A DNA stretch of 47,084 nucleotides, from contig CAZJOD010000007.1 in NCBI GenBank assembly GCA_964547525.1, positions 1 to 47,084 of the forward strand, read 5' to 3'. The stretch's first letter is position 1. Each line of letters starts with the position of its first letter. The stretch comes from CAZJOD01 sp964547525 (GTDB lineage Bacteria; Bacillota; Clostridia; JAAYHZ01). Under the pieces are notes generated by a model. That model ran no database searches. It was not told the origin of the DNA and was given only the letters and a program-made list of their open reading frames with translations. The position numbers were made by a program, and so were the translations under genes. Of this stretch, positions 18,767-26,827 are shown piece after piece.

Positions 18767-19241
18767 GATACATTTTTAAAACTTGATTTTAAAAATGTAC
18801 GCCGACCCGAGGTCGCTCGATGCGGACTCGGGTTAATTTTAGTTCGTTTTATGATATTTATTTCTTTTATTTAGGATACATTTTTAAAACTTGATTTTAA
18901 AAATGTACGCCAACCCGAGGTCGCTCAATGCGAACTCGGGTTAATTTTAGTTCGTTTTATGATATTTATTTCTTTTATTTAGGATACATTTTTAAAACAA
19001 AGTTTTATAAATGTACGCCGACCCGAGGTCGCTCAATGCGGACTCGGGTTAATTTTAGTTCGTTTTATGATATTTACATTTTCCTATTTTNNNNNNNNNN
19101 NNNNNNNNNNNNNNNNNNNNNNNNNNNNNNNNNNNNNNNNNNNNNNNNNNNNNNNNNNNNNNNNNNNNNNNNNNNNNNNNNNNNNNNNNNATGCGGACTC
19201 GGGTTAATTTTAGTTCGTTTTATGATATTTACATTTTCCTA
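18766..19241 (+). repeat. Tandem array of 108-bp hairpin-containing repeats, broken by an assembly gap
   Basis: Units start at 18766, 18874 and 18982 (period exactly 108 bp). A partial unit resumes at 19191 after the Ns. Each unit begins TAGGATACATTTT and holds two hairpins. The first is AT-rich, TACATTTTTAAAA (18769-18781) with TTTTAAAAATGTA (18787-18799). The second is GC-rich, ACCCGAG (18805-18811) with CTCGGGT (18827-18833), followed by TAATTTTAG. Unit tails differ: TTATTTCTTTTATT in the first two, TTACATTTTCCTATTTT in the third and last. The array supplies the stop codon context of both flanking convergent genes. Units are contiguous, with no spacers. The real copy number is unknown because of the gap. 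Confidence 0.92.
19091..19190. other. Assembly gap (100 Ns)
   Basis: Exactly 100 Ns, the usual placeholder for a gap of unknown length, inside the tandem repeat array. The true number of repeat units is not known. Confidence 0.98.
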
Positions 19242-21224
19242 TTTTACTTTTGAACCTGTAGATAGCGGTTTGTCCGGTGTTATAAGGCTTAAATTATCAT
19301 CATCGGATGCTGCGAGTATCATGCCTTGGGATTCTATACCTTTTAGTTTAACAGGTTTTAGGTTTGCAACCAAAATTAAATTTTTCCCAATTAATTGATC
19401 CGGAGAATAGTATTTGGCGATTCCGGATACTATTTGTCTAATTTCTTCACCCATTTGCACTTTTAATTTTAATAATTTATCCGCTCCTTCTACTTTTTCA
19501 GCTTCTAATACTTTAACCGTTCTAAAATCTATTTTGGCAAAGTCTTCAATACTTATCATACCTTTATCATTTTCCACCACCGGTTCTTCCTTTTTCACAT
19601 CATTTGTTTCAGCTTTTTTGGTTGTTTTTTTCTGCTTGGACAAATCTTTGCCTATATCAAGCTTGCTAAGCTCTTCCAATTCCTTTTCCAAATCTATTCT
19701 AGGGAATATTACATTGCCTTTTTGTACACGATTTGTAGATTTATAAGCTCCCCACCTATATACACTGTCCCACTGTGTTTCGCTTTGATCTTCAATGCCT
19801 GTCTGATACCGGATCAATGCAGGTGTTTCAACCATAAAGGGTTGAATTAGTATTGATATTATTCTGATCCCTTCGGCCAAATTATACATTACTTGAGCCA
19901 GCCTTGCATTATACTTTGAATCTTTGGCTAAAATCCACGGGGTTGTTTCATCAATATATTTATTCATACGCGAAACCGCTTTCCATATTTCTATCAAAGC
20001 TGAACCGAACTCCAATTCATCCATCAACTTATCAAATTGTCCGGGCACACTCATTACGGTTTCTATAAGATCATCGTCATATTCACCTTTTTCTTTATCT
20101 TCCGGTATGACCCCATCAAAATATTTATCGATCATAGCAACCGTTCTGCTGACTAAATTCCCCAAATCGTTTGCCAAATCGGAATTTATTCTCCCGATTA
20201 AAGCTTCGTTCGAAAATAAACCGTCCGAACCGAAGGGAACTTCACGTAGCAAGAAATATCTTATTGCATCCAAACCGTACTTATCAACTAAAACTGCGGG
20301 ATCAACTACATTGCCTTTTGATTTTGACATCTTACCACCTGCAAGTACCAACCAACCGTGACCAAATACCTGCTTAGGTAATGGTAAATCCAATGCCATT
20401 AACATTGCCGGCCATATTATGGTATGGAAACGGACAATTTCTTTTCCTACCAAGTGAACATCCGCCGGCCAGTATTTATTGAACAATGTCTCATCGTCTG
20501 TTAAATATCCTAAAGCGGTTATATAATTTGATAAAGCGTCTATCCATACATATACCACATGGCCTTTGTCAAATTCGACAGGAACTCCCCAGTTAAAACC
20601 GGTTCTTGAAACACATAAATCCTCCAAACCTTTTTTAAGAAAGTTATTCATCATCTCATTCCGTCTGGATTCAGGTTGTATAAACTCGGGATGCTCATCT
20701 ATATATCGTATCAATCGGTCTTGATACTTCGACAATTTGAAAAAATAACTTTCTTCCTTAGTCAATTCCACAGGTCTGCCGCAATCCGGACATTTTCCTT
20801 CACTTAACTGCGTTTGTGTCCAGAAGGATTCACAAGGTGTACAGTACCAGCCTTCATACTCGCTTTTATAGATATCGCCTTTATCATATAACTTTTTAAA
20901 AATTTTTTGCACTGTCCTCTCATGGTATGAATCTGTTGTTCTTATAAATTTATCATTGCTGATCTTCATCAATTCCCATAACTTTTTTATACCGCTTACG
21001 ATTCCGTCAACATATTCTTTCGGTGTCACTCCCTTTTCATTCGCTATTCTTTGTATTTTTTGGCCGTGCTCATCCGTACCGGTCAAAAACATAACATCGT
21101 AACCTTTCAACCTTTTATATCTTGCCATGGCATCAGCCGCCACAGTTGTATATGAATGTCCTATATGAAGCTTATCGCTTGGATAATAAATCGGTGTAGT
21201 AATGTAAAAGTTTCCTATTGACAT
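19239..21224 (-). CDS. metG: Methionyl-tRNA synthetase
   Basis: Charges tRNA-Met with methionine in the cytoplasm. The 661-residue protein has the class I signatures: HIGH in DKLHIGHSYTTVAADAM (about residue 21), KMSKS in GGKMSKSKGNVVDP (about 300), and the zinc knuckle CTPCESF...CPDCGRP in the connective peptide. After a charged linker (about 540-560, KKTTKKAETNDVKKEEP) comes the C-terminal OB-fold tRNA-binding domain (DFRTVKVLEAEKVEGADKL), which supports dimerisation and tRNA binding. GGAGAG lies before the ATG. A TGGTATAAT extended -10 on the minus strand lies close upstream, leaving no room for a T-box leader. The stop codon lies in the tail of the 108-bp repeat array. Confidence 0.97.
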   Translation of the reverse strand: MSIGNFYITTPIYYPSDKLHIGHSYTTVAADAMARYKRLKGYDVMFLTGTDEHGQKIQRIANEKGVTPKEYVDGIVSGIKKLWELMKISNDKFIRTTDSYHERTVQKIFKKLYDKGDIYKSEYEGWYCTPCESFWTQTQLSEGKCPDCGRPVELTKEESYFFKLSKYQDRLIRYIDEHPEFIQPESRRNEMMNNFLKKGLEDLCVSRTGFNWGVPVEFDKGHVVYVWIDALSNYITALGYLTDDETLFNKYWPADVHLVGKEIVRFHTIIWPAMLMALDLPLPKQVFGHGWLVLAGGKMSKSKGNVVDPAVLVDKYGLDAIRYFLLREVPFGSDGLFSNEALIGRINSDLANDLGNLVSRTVAMIDKYFDGVIPEDKEKGEYDDDLIETVMSVPGQFDKLMDELEFGSALIEIWKAVSRMNKYIDETTPWILAKDSKYNARLAQVMYNLAEGIRIISILIQPFMVETPALIRYQTGIEDQSETQWDSVYRWGAYKSTNRVQKGNVIFPRIDLEKELEELSKLDIGKDLSKQKKTTKKAETNDVKKEEPVVENDKGMISIEDFAKIDFRTVKVLEAEKVEGADKLLKLKVQMGEEIRQIVSGIAKYYSPDQLIGKNLILVANLKPVKLKGIESQGMILAASDDDNLSLITPDKPLSTGSKVK

Positions 21225-21299
21225 GTGTTATTTCTCTCCGTTCGTTTTATAATGTCATATATTATACCATACCCGTATAAATGCAATAATTTTTTTGCT

Positions 21300-21351
21300 A
21301 AAAATTTAATATGATTTCACTGCAATTTACCTATCTTTGCAGTGAAATCAT
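21300..21351 (-). terminator. Strong terminator after transglutaminase operon
   Basis: A perfect 15-bp stem, ATGATTTCACTGCAA (21311-21325) with TTGCAGTGAAATCAT (21337-21351), and an 11-base loop. On the minus strand it is followed by ATTAAATTTTTAG. It lies 72 bp after the stop of the transglutaminase gene and is the strongest single hairpin in the window. Confidence 0.75.
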
Positions 21352-21422
21352 CATCTTATAATATTATCTATTCATTATTACCATTTACTAAAAAATTTAC
21401 ACTTATATACAGTCAATGAATA

Positions 21423-23813
21423 TTACCATATTTTAAATCCTTTTATATACCTTCTGACGAAAAATTTTCCCGGTCCCAAAAAGAACCTGATATTATCATT
21501 TATTTTTTTATAAACAAAATAAACATTTTGAAAATCCTTTGCGTTTCGTTTCATATCCGCAAATCTTATCGACAAGTATGCTTCAGTCGCTTTTTTGAGT
21601 TCTTTCCCACCCGACTTTATGACTATATGCTTCCTATCGGTCATCTCAAACAATGTTTCACCGGGACGAACACCTAAGCCTGCTATGTCCAAAAGTTTTA
21701 AGATGCGGTTATAATAAGCTAAAACGGCATGATTCGCACTCTTTTTCCTGTCAGCCAACAACTTGATTTTAATTAATATAATTTTCACAGGATAGAATAA
21801 CACGGCTATACCCACGATGGCATATAAAATATATAACCAAGGTATATCTTCTTTAGGATCAAATGTATTACCGGGAATATCCCATTTATCATCATCAATA
21901 TATCCCATATCCGGTAGTTCAAAATACTCTTCAAGATAGCCTTCGTCCCATTCCCATATATCAAGATCATTATCCGGCGTTTCACCTGTAACATCCCCTG
22001 AAGATTCACCTTCACCGGGAACCACAGCAATTTGTTCCGCAGGAGTAGGTTCAAAAACAATCCATCCTACACCTTCAAAGAACACTTCAACCCAAGCATG
22101 ACTGTTTTTTTGAAGTATCGAATAACTCCGACCCATTTTATTTTCGGTTTTTGCTACATACCCTTCTACATATCTTGCCGGTATACCTAAAGAACGAAGC
22201 ATTACAGTCATAGCACTGGCATAATAAGTGCAGTATCCCGTTTTACCGGTAAAAAGAAAATAATCTACAAAATTAGCATCCGCAGGTACTCCACCGGGAG
22301 ATAGTGTATAATTAAAATTATCTTTGAGATACGATTCTATTGCTTTGGCTTTATCGTAACGATTCGTCGCTTCTTTTGTAATACTCGAAGCCAATTCCCT
22401 GACTTTATTAGAAATATTATCTTCCGACACATACCTGTCATATATGTATTCATACTTTTCTTTTAAAGGTATATTTTCTGATCTTTCCAGCCATTCATCC
22501 AAAATACCCTTTTCAAGGTTTTGTAATATGTATTCAGAATACGGATTACCTGTGACAAAGGTTCTATATCCAATGGTGTACCTTGAATTTGAAACCACAT
22601 TAAATGGAAAAAATAACTCTCCGTTATTATTAATTCTAATTTTTCTATTGTTTTGTTTGGCAAGCTCCACATATACCAAATTATCAGGGTAGAACAATGT
22701 GTTGGTTTTTAAGCCGTAATGGGCTATTTCAACTTTTCCTTCTTTAAAGAAAGTATCGTAATCAGCCCTTTCCAGGTTAAAATTAATGGCTCGCATAGCC
22801 GCTTCAAATACTTTTCGATCAGAGAATGAGGTGTCGGTCACATAGTGTTCCAAATTCACGCTTCTTATTATTGTCGCTCTTCTTAACCCCGGCTTCCATG
22901 AAAAACCCGTATATATATCACGGATCGACCCTTTTAAGTAAACCGGTTCGCTCGATTCGACAATCATTGCCAGATCGTTTTTTTCAAGTATATTTCCTCC
23001 TAACGTTCCTCCCTGTTGAAAACCGGATGATTGTAGAGTAAATTCACCACCAAACTCAAATTGTTTATCCACAATTATGTTCCATTCTTCTAACTTATTC
23101 TCAATTTTACGAACCGTTTGATCCATTTGCGAGGATCGGTTTTGTCTATGTGCATGGGATAAACCCCAAGAACCGATAACTAAAAATAATACCATGGGGA
23201 TGATATGTAACAAATATTTCAACTCGAATTTTATATCGCCTTCTTTGAAAAATGAAACGCCTTGAGCCCTAAATACCGATATGGCAAATAAAATAACCAT
23301 TACAACCGCGCCTGCAAGCATAGGGAAAAATCCTGTTACCCCCTGATTAAGATATGGGACAATATAAACAGGCATAAACACAATAAGCAAAGGTATCATA
23401 CTTATTTTTTTTATAATAAAGAAATAACATACCGAGCTTGTTAATACTGTTATCAGTATCCTTGTTATATCGATAAATAATTTAACTTCCGGCCTTAATG
23501 CCGTCACCGCTTGTATTACCCATTTAACATAATCATGGATTGTTTGTTGCACAATAGGAACAGACCCGCCTCTATTGATCACAACGACCGACACTATAGC
23601 GGCAATACCTAATAATACTAAAGACACGGTAGCGGTTTTTTTATTTGTAAACATAAATGTCAACAGGAATATCGTTATTAAACTTACAATCGTAACGGTT
23701 TTCAGGTCTGCGGGAATTAAAAGCGAAACCATTAATGCACTTGATGCCGCAACTGCAAACAAAAAAGCGAGGATATCAATTACTATATTATTTTTATATT
23801 TTTTTCTTTCCAT
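21423..23813 (-). CDS. Membrane transglutaminase-like protein (TgpA/DUF3488 type)
   Basis: A 796-residue membrane protein with about six N-terminal transmembrane helices (to about residue 215), an extracytoplasmic transglutaminase-like cysteine domain, one further helix (ILYAIVGIAVLFYPVKIIL) and a cytoplasmic DUF4129-like tail. The catalytic cysteine lies in GYCTYYASAMTV and the histidine in NSHAWVEVFFEG. The family is commonly encoded with MoxR and DUF58 proteins, as here; its substrate in Clostridia is not established. I chose the start MERKKYKNN at 23813, since AAGGAGG lies just upstream and overlaps the stop of the DUF58 gene, which ends ten bases away. The longer open frame to 23870 would run into the upstream gene. 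Confidence 0.88.
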   Translation of the reverse strand: MERKKYKNNIVIDILAFLFAVAASSALMVSLLIPADLKTVTIVSLITIFLLTFMFTNKKTATVSLVLLGIAAIVSVVVINRGGSVPIVQQTIHDYVKWVIQAVTALRPEVKLFIDITRILITVLTSSVCYFFIIKKISMIPLLIVFMPVYIVPYLNQGVTGFFPMLAGAVVMVILFAISVFRAQGVSFFKEGDIKFELKYLLHIIPMVLFLVIGSWGLSHAHRQNRSSQMDQTVRKIENKLEEWNIIVDKQFEFGGEFTLQSSGFQQGGTLGGNILEKNDLAMIVESSEPVYLKGSIRDIYTGFSWKPGLRRATIIRSVNLEHYVTDTSFSDRKVFEAAMRAINFNLERADYDTFFKEGKVEIAHYGLKTNTLFYPDNLVYVELAKQNNRKIRINNNGELFFPFNVVSNSRYTIGYRTFVTGNPYSEYILQNLEKGILDEWLERSENIPLKEKYEYIYDRYVSEDNISNKVRELASSITKEATNRYDKAKAIESYLKDNFNYTLSPGGVPADANFVDYFLFTGKTGYCTYYASAMTVMLRSLGIPARYVEGYVAKTENKMGRSYSILQKNSHAWVEVFFEGVGWIVFEPTPAEQIAVVPGEGESSGDVTGETPDNDLDIWEWDEGYLEEYFELPDMGYIDDDKWDIPGNTFDPKEDIPWLYILYAIVGIAVLFYPVKIILIKIKLLADRKKSANHAVLAYYNRILKLLDIAGLGVRPGETLFEMTDRKHIVIKSGGKELKKATEAYLSIRFADMKRNAKDFQNVYFVYKKINDNIRFFLGPGKFFVRRYIKGFKIW

Positions 23814-23823
23814 ATTACCTCCT

Positions 23824-25023
23824 TTACGATTGCAGAACCGTTCCGATTTCATCAGCCGATGAAACGGCATAAACGGTTATTTTCTTATCCCTCAACGTAT
23901 CAATAAATATACTGTTTTTATTCAATACTTCTTGTGTACCTAAAAACGGACATACCAGTATGACATTTATACCTGCCGTTTTTAACTCGATTATCAGATC
24001 CATCAGGTAGTCGGTAAGACTACCCGATACTATAATTACATCTCTGGTAGCAAAGTTTCTGTTATAATAATTTCTCATCATGGTTTCAAATGGAAGAGAC
24101 TCTTCCATATTTAAAAACGCCATGAAATTATAAAACTTATCAAAGTCCTGTGATGTAGTGATAGCATAATCAGACATATTAACATCGTTCATCAATGTTT
24201 TACAGGTTATATTACCCGTAACACAGTAACCTGCGATTGACAATGCGGATTCTAAAACAATATCTTTCGCTGTTAACATTTCTTCATCATTGAAATATTC
24301 CAGATTTATATCTACATACATGCTAACCGATATATCATTCGGATGAGAAAACTCTTTTACATACAATTTGTCCTTGGCAGCCGACGCTTTCCAATGAATT
24401 TTTTTGTAGGGTATACCGGGTCGGTATTCATCAATGGACTCTATTTCGGTATAATCTTCTAACATGCCCTTTTGACCGGAAACTATAACCTTTTCCTCAA
24501 TGTTTCCTTGCACCGATGCAAATTTGGATAAATAATGAATCTTTGGGAGCACATAAACAAATTTCGTAGATGTTTTGTTCGGTGCTTTTATAGAAAAGAA
24601 TCCGAAATAATCCCTGAATTCAAAATCTTTAATACCAATGTTGAATCCACCTATATGATTGCATAAAATGTTTTTTTCCACCTTATATTCTTTGTGCGGA
24701 AACAAAAATATGTACCCGGTTGAAAACAACTCCCGGTTAAAGTGGCTGTCAACGAAGAAATTGGTTTGGATATACGGATAAAGAAAAAAGTCCTCATTAA
24801 ACATATTTAAGTTATAAAGAATGCTTTCCCCGCGAACAACTCGTTTATCATTTATGCTTTCGGTATATTTTATGCTGTATATGGCGATAACCAGAAGTGT
24901 AAAAGATACCAATGGAATCCCCGCAATAATATACGTCCAAATGTATAATTCATTTATATTGGTATACATCGCCAAGAACAGTACCGTAAGAAAAAACAAA
25001 ACGTAAAATATTTTTTTAAACAC
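23824..25023 (-). CDS. DUF58 domain-containing protein
   Basis: A 399-residue protein with two adjacent N-terminal hydrophobic helices (about 5-45) and a cytoplasmic vWA-like DUF58 domain. The family signature is visible in the segment YRPGIPYKKIHWKASAA. DUF58 proteins accompany MoxR ATPases and are thought to act with them in assembly or activation of membrane or secreted proteins. I prefer the GTG start at 25023, because AAAGGA lies nine bases upstream. The TTG at 25041 has its purine-rich stretch directly adjacent with no spacer. It is the middle gene of the MoxR-DUF58-transglutaminase operon. Confidence 0.85.
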   Translation of the reverse strand: MFKKIFYVLFFLTVLFLAMYTNINELYIWTYIIAGIPLVSFTLLVIAIYSIKYTESINDKRVVRGESILYNLNMFNEDFFLYPYIQTNFFVDSHFNRELFSTGYIFLFPHKEYKVEKNILCNHIGGFNIGIKDFEFRDYFGFFSIKAPNKTSTKFVYVLPKIHYLSKFASVQGNIEEKVIVSGQKGMLEDYTEIESIDEYRPGIPYKKIHWKASAAKDKLYVKEFSHPNDISVSMYVDINLEYFNDEEMLTAKDIVLESALSIAGYCVTGNITCKTLMNDVNMSDYAITTSQDFDKFYNFMAFLNMEESLPFETMMRNYYNRNFATRDVIIVSGSLTDYLMDLIIELKTAGINVILVCPFLGTQEVLNKNSIFIDTLRDKKITVYAVSSADEIGTVLQS

Positions 25024-25048
25024 GGTATTTATTCCTTTCAATCCTTTT

Positions 25049-25984
25049 TTATCTGGGAACGGGAATAGCCTCTAAAATGGTTCCCAATATTCCGTTTACA
25101 GTCAATCCTTTTAAACTGCTTTGAGGTTTTACAATTATTCTGTGAGCCAACACAGGTACAACCATTTTCTTAACATCGTCAGGAACAACATAATTTCTTC
25201 CTTCATAAAGAGCCTTTGCCTTTGCAGCTTTTGCCAGATTTATACCTCCTCTGGGGCTGACTCCTAATTGTACATCCTGATTTGCTCTGGTTTCCCTTAC
25301 AATTTTCGCTATATACTCTTGTACTACATCCTTTATGATTACATTGTCTACAGCCGTTTGCATATCGGATATATCTTCTTTCTTGCAGACAGGCTCCAAT
25401 TTACTCAAAGGATTTCCGGTTTGAAACCTTTTTATTATCTGAATCTCCTCATCCATACCCGGATAACCGATTTTTATCTTCATAAAAAATCTATCCAATT
25501 GTGCCTCCGGGAGAGGATATGTGCCAAGATAATCAATTGGGTTTTGTGTTGCCAATACCATAAAGGGTGATTTCATTTTGTATGTAACCCCATCTACAGT
25601 AGCCTGCTTTTCTTCCATTATTTCAAGCAGGCTGGATTGTGTTTTCGGTGTGGTTCTGTTTATCTCATCCGCCAGCAGTATATTAGTCATAGCCGCTCCG
25701 GGATGAAACTCGAATTCTCCGATTTTCCTATTGAAAATGTTCATGCCCATTATGTCCGAAGGTAAAATATCAGGTGTAAATTGTATCCGGCCGAATTCCA
25801 AATCCAAAGACTTGGCAAGAGCCGATACAAGTGAAGTTTTTCCTACCCCCGGAACATCCTCGATTAATACGTGCCCCTCACACAAAAGAGCGATGAGCAG
25901 CAACTCGATACAATTTTTTTTACCGATGATCACTTTTTCGATGTTTTGAACAACCGCTTCCATACTATCACGAATATTTTGCAT
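25049..25984 (-). CDS. MoxR-family AAA ATPase, operon copy
   Basis: A 311-residue AAA+ ATPase of the MoxR group, chaperone-like enzymes that act on partner proteins such as vWA/DUF58 members. Walker A is GVPGVGKTS (about residues 43-51), Walker B LLADEINRT, with sensor 1 LATQNPIDYLGTYPLPEAQ and the arginine-finger region AQLDRFFMK. It is the first gene of the operon, 25 bp before the DUF58 start. AGGAGG precedes the ATG. A near-consensus promoter lies upstream at 26026-26054. A paralog without a DUF58 partner is encoded at 33564. Confidence 0.93.
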   Translation of the reverse strand: MQNIRDSMEAVVQNIEKVIIGKKNCIELLLIALLCEGHVLIEDVPGVGKTSLVSALAKSLDLEFGRIQFTPDILPSDIMGMNIFNRKIGEFEFHPGAAMTNILLADEINRTTPKTQSSLLEIMEEKQATVDGVTYKMKSPFMVLATQNPIDYLGTYPLPEAQLDRFFMKIKIGYPGMDEEIQIIKRFQTGNPLSKLEPVCKKEDISDMQTAVDNVIIKDVVQEYIAKIVRETRANQDVQLGVSPRGGINLAKAAKAKALYEGRNYVVPDDVKKMVVPVLAHRIIVKPQSSLKGLTVNGILGTILEAIPVPR

Positions 25985-26025
25985 AGCCGACCTCCTGATG
26001 ATTAAAACTTTATTCCCCTTCTTAC

Positions 26026-26054
26026 ATTATAATATATACTGTAATAGATTGCAA
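26026..26054 (-). promoter_or_regulatory. Sigma-A-type promoter of the MoxR-DUF58-transglutaminase operon
   Basis: On the minus strand TTGCAA (26049-26054), a 17-bp spacer and TATAAT (26026-26031), 42 bp upstream of the ATG. Confidence 0.65.
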
Positions 26055-26089
26055 AGATTTCTATATGTATATATCAATTATACTTAACA

Positions 26090-26168
26090 GGCAAAATAAA
26101 GCCCGAGTTCGCATCGAACGTCCTCGGGCCGGTATACATTATAAAATCAAGTTTAAAAATGTATCCTA
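26090..26168 (-). repeat. Dispersed single copy of the 108-bp repeat family
   Basis: Read on the minus strand, this starts AGGATACATTTTTAAACTTG and follows the array unit for about 78 bp, including the GC hairpin GCCCGAG (26123-26129) with CTCGGGC (26101-26107) and a T-rich tail. The outer stem pair differs from the array copies (ACCCGAG/CTCGGGT) on both arms, a compensatory A-T to G-C change. As in the array, it stands downstream of a gene in the sense orientation, here the coat gene ending at 26229. Confidence 0.85.
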
Positions 26169-26175
26169 TTGTAAA

Positions 26176-26214
26176 CAAAAAGACGGTCAATAAGAATCGA
26201 CCGCCGTTTTTTGT
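26176..26214. terminator. Terminator hairpin after spore coat genes
   Basis: GACGGTC (26182-26188) pairs with GACCGCCG further on (26198-26205), with one bulge. A-rich and T-rich flanks allow function on both strands. On the minus strand it follows the CotF-like gene by 15 bp and precedes the dispersed repeat. Confidence 0.65.
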
Positions 26215-26228
26215 AAAGCGTAAAGCTT

Positions 26229-26474
26229 TTAAGAGGTAAAGGAATTTTTAATACGTTGAACTTCGCTTTGATTTGCAGGTCCGGCAGGTTGATAATAACC
26301 TTTTTGTTCAGCGATTGTATATAAATCATATTGGAATTTTTCACAGTTATCTCTCATAGTTTTAATTTCTTGACGGAATTGTTGGTTGCATGCTTCCGAT
26401 AATACTGTGGTATATCCCGTCATACTACTTTTTACCTGTGTCAATACATCGTTTACCATATCTTTTTCATTCAT
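26229..26474 (-). CDS. CotF-family spore coat protein
   Basis: An 81-residue protein matching the coat F domain: it starts NEKDMVNDVLTQVKSSMTGY and ends its domain with AEQKGYYQPAGPAN, the typical conserved end (QKGWYQP-like). The two helices fit the ferritin-like two-helix fold proposed for this family. It is expected to sit in the endospore coat and to be expressed in the mother cell. It is 18 bp downstream of a second small coat-like gene. AAAGGGTG lies upstream of the ATG. This is direct evidence that the organism's genome encodes spore components. Confidence 0.88.
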   Translation of the reverse strand: MNEKDMVNDVLTQVKSSMTGYTTVLSEACNQQFRQEIKTMRDNCEKFQYDLYTIAEQKGYYQPAGPANQSEVQRIKNSFTS

Positions 26475-26492
26475 AATATATTCACCCTTTCT

Positions 26493-26678
26493 TTAACCCA
26501 AAAACGAGAGTAGTTTCTGTTTTGTTTGCAATGCATCTTGCGCTGATTTTGCAAACATCGCTTTTATTTGCGGGTCCGTGCATTGACTTGCGAATGCACT
26601 CAGCTTTTGATAAGAAGTTTCATGTGCTCCGATAAGATGTCTGAGATTCTGCAACTCGAGTTCATTTAATTGTGTCAT
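26493..26678 (-). CDS. Small CotF-like spore coat companion protein
   Basis: A 61-residue helical protein (LNELELQNLRHLIGAHETS, CTDPQIKAMFAKSAQDA), resembling the small CotF-like partners found directly upstream of coat F genes in Clostridia. The start at 26678 is supported by AGGAGT seven bases upstream (26686-26691); a longer frame to 26696 would start inside that ribosome site. It forms a two-gene operon with the coat F protein. A sporulation promoter could not be assigned with confidence. Confidence 0.8.
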   Translation of the reverse strand: MTQLNELELQNLRHLIGAHETSYQKLSAFASQCTDPQIKAMFAKSAQDALQTKQKLLSFLG

Positions 26679-26827
26679 TAAAATTACTCCTTTCATGTTT
26701 GAATTTCACAATTATTATTTGACATGATTTGTTTTTTATGCAAAAAATCATTATAAATAATTGTTATTATTTCACTTTAAATAGAATTAAAGTTTTAGCT
26801 GAAGAATGCTGTTATAAGATAACAAAT

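Noticed and set aside
18766..19241. CRISPR array
   Set aside because: The repeats are 108 bp long and directly adjacent, with no unique spacers and no cas genes in the window.
18928..19398. Open frame of 156 codons across the tandem repeats
   Set aside because: It reads through repeat units and the 100-N gap and overlaps metG on the other strand; it has no ribosome site.
20171..20377. Short plus-strand open frames inside metG
   Set aside because: They are antisense shadows of conserved metG codons with no supporting signal.
21225..21422. T-box or other riboswitch upstream of metG
   Set aside because: The promoter lies only a few tens of bases from the start codon, and the strong hairpin at 21311-21351 is the terminator of the transglutaminase operon on the same strand, upstream of the metG promoter on the map only in coordinate order; no T-box motif was found.
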